Of a stretch of DNA of 28,653 nucleotides, positions 23,401 to 28,653 are shown in pieces; position 1 is the stretch's first letter; every line of letters begins with the position of its first letter. Position numbers and translations under genes: made by a program. A model generated the notes under the pieces. That model saw only the letters and a list, made by a program, of their open reading frames with translations. It searched no databases and had not been told where the DNA came from. This DNA is from Sperchopsis tessellata (Eukaryota > Arthropoda > Insecta > Coleoptera > Hydrophilidae). Where the stretch lies: NCBI GenBank assembly GCA_033557685.1, contig JAWQRN010000534.1, forward strand, positions 1 to 28,653, written 5' to 3'.

Positions 23401-26400
23401 CAGTCCGAGAAGACTTTTGGTCTTCCGGACACATGAAATTTCCAAAACATCGCTCCTGAAAGTTGACGTTGGCTTGAAGTAAGAACTTTACCATGGAGGG
23501 ATCCTCGTTGACTATGGCTATATGTAGAACATTTTCACCTTTAAATGTGAAATAAAAGTAATTTAGAATCTGTAAAGATACACCAAGAAAACGTATTAGT
23601 TTTATTGCAGGAATACTAACCATAATATTCATCGGATATATAAATGTCATTAATAAGTTTTGGGTAAAATCTCAGAAGTCTTTTAGCTATGTCAGCATGG
23701 AGTGATGTGGCATTAAGAAGACATAAATGTAAAATAGTTTCGCCAACAGCCCCTCTTTCTTGTAGCTTCCAGCATGTGTGTCGATATAAATGTGGATCTA
23801 AAATTAGATATTTGACTTTATATAATATATATTTTCAATAAAATAAAAACAAAAAAATAACAAGTATACTTTTTTGGTATTCTTCTTCTGTTGTTTCAGG
23901 TCCTTCATCATCGACTTCATAATCATCTGGGTTTTCCCATGATTTCAACGGAGGCAGCTACAAGAAAATATACAAAAAGGATATATTTTTCGAATTTAAA
24001 ATTAGTATTATTTATTTATTATTAAATTAGTCCTGTTGCTACCAAAAACTACTGTTGGTAAAAAACTTGGATGAACTCATTGGCAAAAATATTCTATAAG
24101 TTTTAGGACTTAAAAAAAAAATTTGGATATGAACTGCATAGTAATTATAGAATCAAGACGATGAGAATACTAGATAGTATAGGTTGAAGAAGTCTTTAGA
24201 ATTAATAAATTGGTCAGAAATTTGAAAGTTGCAAGGACTTTTTGCGAGATAAATATGAAGGACCAAAAAAACTACTTTTATTACGTCAGAAAATAGAAAT
24301 TTCGATATTTTGTGGATAATCTTCACGACTCAAAAATATCATGATTCATGGATCGCTCTTTAGTAAGAGTAGCATCCACGTTATGTCTATAAAGCTCTGT
24401 GTAAGATACGTTGATTATATTTTCTGCATTGTAGCTGGCGATGTTAGTACTGTGGAGGGTGTAATTGGTATCATCAATACCCTCCATCCGAATTTGAACT
24501 TCACTTCTGAGTTAGAGGTGAACAGACACTAAATTTTCTCGATTTAATTGTAATTAAAGACTACAGTAATAATTTTCAGAAAAAAGACCCATACTTTCTT
24601 CAATTCTCTTGTTCATCGCCTGTTCTCTATCCCCTTGTCTCTCGGTTCTTTCCATCTAGAGCTTGGTACTAATTTGCAGGTTGCTCGTGTGAATGGTTAC
24701 CCTACCCCTATTGTTCGCAAGGCTTACGACAGGAAGTTAAGAAACATTTTCCAATATCTTTGTTATCCAGTTCCCCAACCCTCTCCCAACTCTTATGTTT
24801 CCATCCCCATCCATGGACCTGTTTCCTATAATATTGCAAAACACCTTAGAGCAATTCATGAGGATACTAAGATCATCTTTGGTCAGCATGCTGGTGCTGA
24901 ACAAAGATCGGCTTGACCCAAAATCTAACAGTGGGGTGTATCTCCTGTTCTGTGGGTGTGGAGCGGAGTATATTGGGCAGACTGGACGTTCTTTTAATAC
25001 ATGATACAAGGAACACATTCGCAGCATCAAATACTTCACTAATGATTCTAGCTTTGCCAGTCATTTTGTGTCCTGCAATGATGAACCCAATCCTAATAAC
25101 CCTATCATCCTGCACAGATATCCTAAGGGGAAGAAACTAGATATTGCCGAGTGCCTGGAAATATACCTCAGCAGTCTATCAGATCCTATTCTTAACATCA
25201 ACGAATCCCAAAATTTTACCTCCAATCCCCTATTTAAAATTATCCCCAACAGGCCAATTCCTCGTTCTGCGGTTGGTATGACTTGTGACACCGGTTAGTT
25301 CTGTTGTTGCCTTCACTGACTCAAAAGGTAGGATTGAAGTTTTTAATTAATTGTCTTGCAAGTCTCTAATTATTATATTGTTTTTAGTTTGAGGATGACC
25401 TAATGTGGTCGAAACAGCTCGTGATATTATGTATTTATAGTAAAAATATTTGTGGAACGACAATTACCTTACATATAATGCCTTCCAATAAAACATTTAA
25501 TTTTTGTGCTACGCCCAAAGATATATATTCTTATAATTAATATGTACTTACCAATTTATGTCTTGCTCTTTCTTTATTTCGTAGTAATACAAGTTCTGCT
25601 ATGGGAATGTAGCGGCCTTTACCTTTGTTATATAGAAATGGTTCTACCTGAAAGGACAGTTATTTTCTTTTAATGCAACATAACATTAACAGCTTTTATA
25701 TTATCAAGTTGTTCGGAAAGATCGTGTGGATTTTTAGAAAAAATTAGAACTTGAAATTTTTTAATGTCTATTTATTGTTTTATGTTAAATATGTACCATC
25801 CTGTTCTACAATCTTTCTCTTTCTTTCAGGTAACTTAAATATCCATCTTTCCCAAAGATTAAATTGACGGAGAGCACTTCTTATGTCATCCAAATTATGA
25901 AGGTTTGTACACAGTACATTACATTGGGCAATAGTCTAATTTAACAAGTTGCCGAAGAGAATTTTAACACATAGATCAAAATGTGCATTCAAAAAGGCTA
26001 TCAAGCAGCATTTATTATCGGATGTCTTTTATTCTTTGACAGGAGTTAATATAATGTTCCGTTTTCTGCTTTTGACTGATATGCGTAGAGAACTTCGTTG
26101 ACTATCTAATTTGATTTTTTTGCAATTCTTCATGTATGTTGGATTCACCTTTTTGGGTGAAATTTAACATTTAAAATATTTAATTTTTTTAACATGTTTA
26201 GGCTTATAAATTTTTAATAATTGTATTGTTGTGCCATGCATAATATTATTCACACATGCTGGTACCTTCTAATAAAATATTACTTACTTCTTCCATAAAC
26301 TTCAAAAAATGTGACTACAACGTTTACGTGTCTTGCACTTTAGATCAATATCTCAAAAAATTAGGAAATGCGATTCAAATCATACAGAAAATGCATTTGA

Positions 26401-26972
26401 ACTCTATGTAATACCTTATCAACTAAGGGAGACATCAAGAATTTGTAAAAGAAAAAAATGTTTTTAAACGAACTAAGAAATTTAAAAAACTTAATTTTAA
26501 AGTTTGGGAGGGAATTATAGTTTTCACTAAAACTACTGTACCTTAGTAGATTTTACTAGAAGGTATAAGGTAAATGTGTATTGAATTTTTGATCGGAGAG
26601 ATAGAAAATAAAATCCAAAATAAATCGAAAGCTTTTAGGACATGTGCAATAAACTTTTTTCCATGAAATCACTTGACGAATCACCTCTTTAAAGTTATTA
26701 CACTCATTATAAATCACCCTGTATAATTTTAATGACAAATCAATTACCTTAGTTTTTATAGCATGATCTATTTCAGCAAACTGTTTATTTTGGGTAGCTC
26801 TTTTCATTAATTCTACTAATAAACCACCGCCTGAAAAAACAATAATAAGCTCAAAATGAATATTTTAAAAAAGCTATTTACCTTTTAAATCGCACAGTTT
26901 ATAAATGGCTTTCATAGAAGCCCCAGCTTGCTTCTTAACACCACTTGTGACATTACTCTCAGTATTACCCAT
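14106..26972 (-). CDS. nan: Nanchung, TRPV-family cation channel subunit; complete, 17 coding exons
   Basis: Exons, 5' to 3' on the minus strand: 26972-26882, 26830-26748, 25647-25552, 23957-23870, 23797-23621, 23538-23349, 23257-23104, 19582-19432, 19214-19111, 19051-18745, 18156-17951, 17679-17528, 17469-17360, 17068-16887, 16792-16676, 14454-14329, 14243-14106. All introns are GT-AG and phases agree, giving 823 aa, close to the length I recall for fly Nan. The start ATG has A at -3 and G at +4, and the N-terminus MGNTESNVTSGVKKQ fits Nanchung. Order: acidic N-terminus, ankyrin repeats (about 138-340), S1 (407-427), glycosylation-rich loop, S2 (514-534), S3-S5 (555-642), pore loop (667-686), S6 (698-722), TRP-box region. 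Family knowledge: Nan pairs with Inactive in chordotonal neurons for hearing and proprioception, and the pair is the target of pymetrozine-type insecticides. Exons look intact despite heavy transposon load in introns. The 5' UTR was not located. Confidence 0.95.
14880..16230 (+). mobile_element. LINE (jockey/CR1-like) in nan intron 15, split by a SINE
   Basis: Readable blocks are KPGKYRPIIENIIKNRL (14895-14945), ENLGRRSKQVEIFKSYL (15140-15190), EVPQGSILGPLFYIIFINDL (15257-15314), a SINE insertion in the catalytic region, then NNLLMINVDKANYMIVQKIK (15615-15670), and the tail GGSLYNQLQCRMKEEKN, VRKFKREVKKDLIKHQL (16095-16195). The tail matches the fragment at 19770-20960. Stops and frameshifts are common. 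The catalytic YADD motif is not recognisable where the SINE entered. Orientation is antisense to nan. Confidence 0.75.
15355..15538 (+). mobile_element. tRNA-derived SINE with perfect 10-bp target site duplication
   Basis: The head contains GGGTTCGATTCCCCGTCC, a textbook tRNA B-box (GGTTCGANTCC), preceded by a tRNA-like arm region but no clear A-box, so the 5' end is probably truncated. A tRNA-unrelated body follows and the element ends in an A-run. The duplicated target ACATACATAG lies at 15345-15354 and 15539-15548. It is a nested insertion into the LINE and therefore younger than it. Confidence 0.8.
16259..16279. repeat. (ATT)n microsatellite
   Basis: About seven ATT units just after the LINE tail in nan intron 15. 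It may derive from the simple 3' tail of that element. The remaining 0.4 kb of the intron up to exon 15 shows nothing recognisable. Confidence 0.6.
16676..17068 (-). other. nan: nan exons 14-15: pore loop, S6 and start of the TRP-box region
   Basis: Exon 14 (17068-16887) encodes the outer pore turret and the pore helix and filter MSLTNFGDYYGAF (residues 675-687). The filter is NFGD where mammalian TRPV1 has GMGD. Exon 15 (16792-16676) encodes S6, VVYMAIVAILLINMLIAMMG, then NTYQKIAETRNEWQRQ. Exon 16 continues with WARIVLVVERG, the conserved segment after S6 in TRPV proteins. The motifs are read directly; the roles are family knowledge. Confidence 0.9.
17102..17340. mobile_element. pogo/Tigger-like MITE inside nan intron 13
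   Basis: Terminal inverted repeats CAGTTAAACCTTGATTTAACG (left, 17102-17122) and, reverse-complemented from the right end (17340-17320), CAGTAAAACCTTGATTTATCA agree at 18 of 21 positions. TA dinucleotides flank both ends (17100-17101 and 17341-17342), and CAGT ends are typical of pogo/Tigger elements. Internal sub-terminal copies of GATTTAACG are also present. There is no transposase; the length is 239 bp. Confidence 0.8.
18157..18744. other. nan intron 10, nothing recognised
   Basis: A 588-bp AT-rich intron between the S1-S2 loop exons. No transposon, RNA gene or alternative exon noticed. Confidence 0.4.
18745..19051 (-). other. nan: nan exon 10: S1 and N-glycosylation-rich S1-S2 loop
   Basis: S1 is the aromatic stretch at residues 407-427 (begins FYRQFFTFAFYF). 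The following extracellular loop carries six N-X-S/T sequons in this exon (Asn 439, 445, 448, 458, 464 and 471). A seventh (Asn 482) lies at the start of exon 11, just before a run of four Asp and paired Trp residues. The donor is TCAA|GTAAGT. Confidence 0.85.
19770..20960 (-). mobile_element. LINE (jockey/CR1-like) in nan intron 7, same family as the intron 15 copy
   Basis: Minus-strand blocks in order: NYRTIFHVPVLSKIIQKVLKKRL (about 20895-20830), GVPQGSILGALLYTMYVNNI (20545-20480), LTIN then MVFVQKNKK (20365-20315), GTIIDDKLNWNQHIEN (about 20265-20215), and the tail GATLYNQLPDYLKKEINTRK and FEKKLKKHFIQNQLC (19900-19793). The catalytic YADD site reads HVDNM, so the enzyme is dead. It lies in the same transcriptional sense as nan. 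Confidence 0.8.
21000..22050 (+). mobile_element. LINE fragment in nan intron 7, plus orientation, different family
   Basis: Frames in turn read CGAFEESQPIACLFCDLSKAFDCVN (21032-21105), LLSKLKYYGLSGSILKIIKSYLSAR (21117-21192), the broken GVPQGS region (21240), a VYVDNSLDWNHHIDEL block (21465-21515), MNYATMARG (21601), TLPCVYIYECLLYVHRN (about 21740-21795) and LYNKLPRGFTELTIN then FKCEVKDFLSIRSFY (21910-22010). Order and motifs are those of an insect LINE ORF2. Many frameshifts and stops. It is antisense to nan. Confidence 0.75.
22185..22500 (-). mobile_element. Tc1-like transposase fragment in nan intron 7
   Basis: The minus strand reads GVFSDESKFYLVMHDGNVRVRK (22485-22420), with the first catalytic Asp in FSDES, then LGERYFL, and downstream VFQQDNA (22247-22227), with the second catalytic Asp. 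This is the DD34E Tc1 arrangement. The segment between is degraded and the third acidic residue and terminal repeats were not found. Confidence 0.7.
22670..22796. repeat. MITE-like imperfect palindrome
   Basis: The unit starts ACATTAACT and ends AGTAATGT. Its centre is a strong hairpin, AGTTAAAGTAAGGAA paired with TTCCTACTTTAACT around an AT-rich loop (near 22709-22746). Outer arms share AACATTA and related blocks in inverted order. It sits between the Tc1-like and LINE fragments. No coding capacity. Confidence 0.45.
22800..23065 (-). mobile_element. LINE reverse-transcriptase N-terminal fragment in nan intron 7
   Basis: The minus strand encodes LNTPEAVFKVIQNLLNSKP, VSYDEIPISILKASPG and HPLSYIVNLVF, then FLDFMKKAEVKPIIP, ending near 22800. 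This is the thumb-proximal start of a jockey/CR1-like RT (consensus S-GYDEIP---LK, PL--I-N, P--WK-A-V-PI-K). Nothing follows it, so it is truncated at the 3' side by or next to the palindromic repeat. Confidence 0.7.
23958..24329. other. nan intron 3 segment before the Penelope-like element
   Basis: About 370 bp of AT-rich DNA between exon 4 and the first readable Penelope-like sequence. It may be the 5' part of that element, but I recognise nothing in it. Confidence 0.3.
24330..25310 (+). mobile_element. Penelope-like retroelement with GIY-YIG endonuclease, defective
   Basis: Blocks in order: RYVDYIFCIVAGD (24404 onward; the consensus RYVDDIF has lost an Asp), LHPNLNFTSELEV (24481-24525), HTFFNSLVHRLFSIPLS and LQVARVNGYP (24590-24705), a connector, then SGVYLLFCGCGAEYIGQTGR (24929-24988), the GIY-YIG domain with GVY and YIG, followed by a stop (25002-25004) and YKEHIRS, FASHFV, and a C-terminal stretch to about 25298. 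An RT followed by C-terminal GIY-YIG is diagnostic of Penelope-like elements. Frameshifts near 24570 and 24900. Antisense to nan. Confidence 0.85.
25391..25415 (+). repeat. Hammerhead-like hairpin at the 3' side of the Penelope-like element
   Basis: The sequence GGATGACC, loop TAATGT, GGTC, GAAAC forms a perfect 4-bp stem (GACC with GGTC) followed by GAAAC. Preceding bases TTGAGGAT differ at two positions from CTGATGAT. Degenerate hammerhead ribozymes are known in Penelope-like elements, and its place just after the ORF fits. Confidence 0.45.
25910..26180 (+). mobile_element. LINE 3'-end fragment in nan intron 2
   Basis: One frame reads FNKLPKRILTHRSKCAFKKA then IKQHLLSDVFYSLTG (25938-26045). 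It parallels LYNKLPRGFT and FKCEVKDFLS of the LINE in intron 7 and is the extreme C-terminus of a LINE ORF2. The rest of the element is absent or unreadable. Antisense to nan. Confidence 0.6.
26200..26740. other. nan intron 2 remainder
   Basis: No coding sequence. On the minus strand TATACAGGGTGATTTATAAT (near 26727-26705) resembles the ACAGGGTG ends common to several insect DNA transposons, but no partner end was found. Confidence 0.3.
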
Positions 26973-27700
26973 TTTTCAAAGGAATTTATTATTTCCTCAA
27001 TTCAATTTCATCAATCCAGCAAATATTCCAATTATGAATGAAAACAGTTTTTAGATGTTTGTTGATTATTGATCAAACTTTCCATGGAGAAAAGCTTATG
27101 TCTATTGTTTTCTGATTAATTATTCGATTTTCTACTAATTTACAAAACATGTTAATTAAATATTTAACGCAAAAGTGAATGTATAGATTCTTGAAAAAAA
27201 AACAAAAAAACAGGAATGCAAACTAAATAAAAAATAACTTCATTAAATAATTTTTTTTTTCTTTTACTATATACACACAATCTTTGTTTTTTAATAAGAA
27301 ATATAAAAAACATAAAAGTAAAAGTTAATGGTAAAAAGCATACCACAAGGCTCTGTTTGGAGACTTAATGATTCAAATATTGGATATAAAATTCATATAC
27401 ATAGGGGGTAACAATACTAGTTACAAATTGCAGTATAAATTTTGTTATTAGATTTGGTTCTGTTAATATAAAAGTAAATGGAACAGAAAATATACACTCT
27501 TGTATATTTATTTTATGAATGGTTTCTTTCGTGGTATATGAAAGATTTTCATGTCTAGCAACTTATGAAAATACTAGATAAATATTTCCAAACATTTATA
27601 GAAAGTTTTGTATTTCTCAATTTTTTTTTATTGATTGAAAATTAAGGAAGAAGCTCCCAAAAACAATGGAATCGAGGAAATTTTTTTCAGGTAAAAATTA
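26973..27700. other. Intergenic stretch containing the nan 5' flank
   Basis: About 0.7 kb between the nan start codon and the poly(A) sites of the upstream gene. It should hold the nan 5' UTR and promoter. It is very AT-rich with T and A runs. I see no clear TATA box, coding sequence or transposon in it. Confidence 0.4.
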
Positions 27701-27745
27701 TTTATTGCTCAAAAAAGAGTATTTTAAGTAGACAACATTTTTATT
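27701..27745 (-). terminator. Two polyadenylation signals after the lysine-rich tail gene
   Basis: AATAAA on the minus strand at 27745-27740 and again at 27706-27701, about 165 and 205 bases after the stop at 27909. The spacing suits a short insect 3' UTR. Confidence 0.45.
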
Positions 27746-27908
27746 CAAAACAAAATAAGTTACAATCTACATGAAAAGATTATAAACAATAAGAGATTCA
27801 AAATATTGTTGTAATAGGATGGGAAAACGTTAATATAACATGCACAATAAATATATATTCAGTAAAAAGTTATAATATTTTCAGTAAATGTAAATAAAGA
27901 AATGTTTT

Positions 27909-28013
27909 TTATTTAGGTTTTTTGCCTCGACCCCTTCCGCTGGTTGTACCTTTCTTACTGGTCGATTCACCGGAATCTTTCTTGGACTTGGCAGGAGCCG
28001 CCTTTTTCTTTTC
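27909..28013 (-). CDS. Last exon of an unidentified gene: lysine-rich basic C-terminal tail
   Basis: Acceptor TTTTCAG at 28014-28016 is followed by 34 codons and TAA (27911-27909). The tail starts EKKKAAPAKSKKDSG and ends SGRGRGKKPK. Lys, Gly, Ser and Ala dominate, and GRGRGKKP resembles an AT-hook or nuclear localisation tail, so a chromatin or nucleolar protein is plausible. I do not recognise the family. The other two frames either stop inside or lack a sensible terminus. Two AATAAA signals downstream support a true 3' end. The rest of the gene lies beyond the right edge. Confidence 0.55.
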   Translation of the reverse strand, partial: EKKKAAPAKSKKDSGESTSKKGTTSGRGRGKKPK

Positions 28014-28074
28014 CTGAAAAAAAATAGTTGTATTATGTGCTTGTACATATAAAAATTATAAAATTTGTTGTTGT

Positions 28075-28653
28075 TGTATCAGATATTTATATATCTAAAT
28101 CAATGAAGGGGAATAAATTGAGCCCTTGTGGTGGCACTTATGTAGTTAATTCCATTATTGAACATATAACAAAAGTGAAAGTAAAAGAAACCCCTATAAT
28201 CAAGCTAACATATACAAGCTTGAGTGACCATCGCATGATGGATATAGTGCTAAATATACCTACACCAGAAACTAAAAAATAATACATAAAAGTGCAATAG
28301 CAGATTACAAAATCTTGAATAAAACTTCTAAAATCTGCAAGACATAACTAAAGAAGAAATGCAGAGATCCATAAAGAATGTGACACATAGTTATGTATTG
28401 TTGATATCCGAGGGTTAACAATAAAAGCATTAAGAAACGAGTGCGAAGGAAAATGCTGAAGTATCTATATTTTAAAAAATTCAATACTATCCAAAACAAG
28501 GTCTCTTTAATGCTGTTCTACTTGAAATTTTCAATGTGGTCTCTCTTAATGCTTGTAGAAAAGTAATCGATATACAGTTCTTGTACAAACTATTTAATAA
28601 TCTTGTCGATGATCCCACATCCTTGTCCCTTCTTAACATTGATGTTCCATACA
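28075..28653 (+). mobile_element. LINE fragments at the right edge (endonuclease-like piece, then RT C-terminus)
   Basis: At 28120-28265 one frame reads GGTYVVNSIIEHITKVKVKE then TSLSDHRMMDIVLNI; SDHR resembles the SDH motif of LINE AP-endonucleases. After a degraded gap, 28520-28653 reads LEIFNVVSLNACRKVIDIQF then LYKLFNNLVDDPTSLSLLNI, the RT C-terminus of the same family as at the left edge. It continues beyond the window and lies in an intron of the lysine-rich tail gene, antisense to it. The endonuclease assignment is weaker than the C-terminal one. Confidence 0.55.

Larger units (their letters stand above)
19432..23797 (-). other. nan: nan ankyrin-repeat region (exons 5-8)
   Basis: About five ankyrin-type repeats can be read at residues 138-177, 179-205, 250-276, 279-310 and 312-340. 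Helix signatures include GETILHLCLL, ENVLHIAIV, GNTVLHLL and LTPLTLAARLA. A less regular cysteine-containing insert (residues 206-245, within FGNFMCPEDQ to CPETNYEG) separates repeats two and three. In TRPV channels this domain is cytosolic and supports tetramer assembly and ligand or partner binding. The 3.5 kb intron 7 splits the last repeat from the rest. Repeat limits are by eye. Confidence 0.85.

Noticed and set aside
24737..25298. Minus-strand open frames over the Penelope-like element
   Set aside because: They are antisense shadows of the plus-strand GIY-YIG region with no recognisable domain.
24330..25310. Penelope-like element as an active or host-adapted gene
   Set aside because: The catalytic YVDD is changed to YVDY, with frameshifts and a stop in the GIY-YIG domain.

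Overview
The window is AT-rich animal nuclear DNA, almost certainly insect. It has small conserved exons with GT-AG introns and many decayed retroelements of insect type. The best marker is a complete nanchung-type TRPV channel gene. I cannot place the insect order from sequence alone.

All host genes lie on the minus strand, head to tail. From the right: (1) 27909-28013 is the last exon of an unrecognised gene that ends in a lysine-rich tail. (2) 14106-26972 is a complete nanchung (nan) coding region rebuilt from 17 exons (823 aa, every junction GT-AG and in phase). It has ankyrin repeats, six membrane segments, a pore loop and a TRP-box region. (3) 1466-12297 holds the first nine coding exons (608 aa) of an anoctamin (TMEM16), most like the ANO1/ANO2 group, which runs off the left edge. 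The gap between the nan stop and the first seen anoctamin exon is about 1.8 kb.

Most remaining DNA is a transposon graveyard, much of it inside introns. Anoctamin intron 1 (5.5 kb) holds three RTE-like LINE fragments in both orientations and a Tc1/mariner-type deletion derivative. nan intron 2 holds a LINE 3' end. nan intron 3 holds a Penelope-like element with a GIY-YIG domain. nan intron 7 (3.5 kb) is a mosaic of three LINE pieces, a Tc1-like transposase and a palindromic MITE-like unit. nan intron 13 is mostly a pogo/Tigger-like MITE. nan intron 15 holds a LINE split by a tRNA-type SINE with a perfect 10-bp target duplication. A mariner remnant lies between the two genes. Both window edges carry the 3' part of one LINE family. 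The elements with readable coding sequence are broken by frameshifts, stops or lost catalytic residues.

No new multi-gene system is visible. The most useful points are the complete nan model, the nan-anoctamin neighbourhood, the MITE that makes up most of one intron, the nested SINE, two hammerhead-like motifs, and a tandem splice donor that could change the Nan C-terminus.
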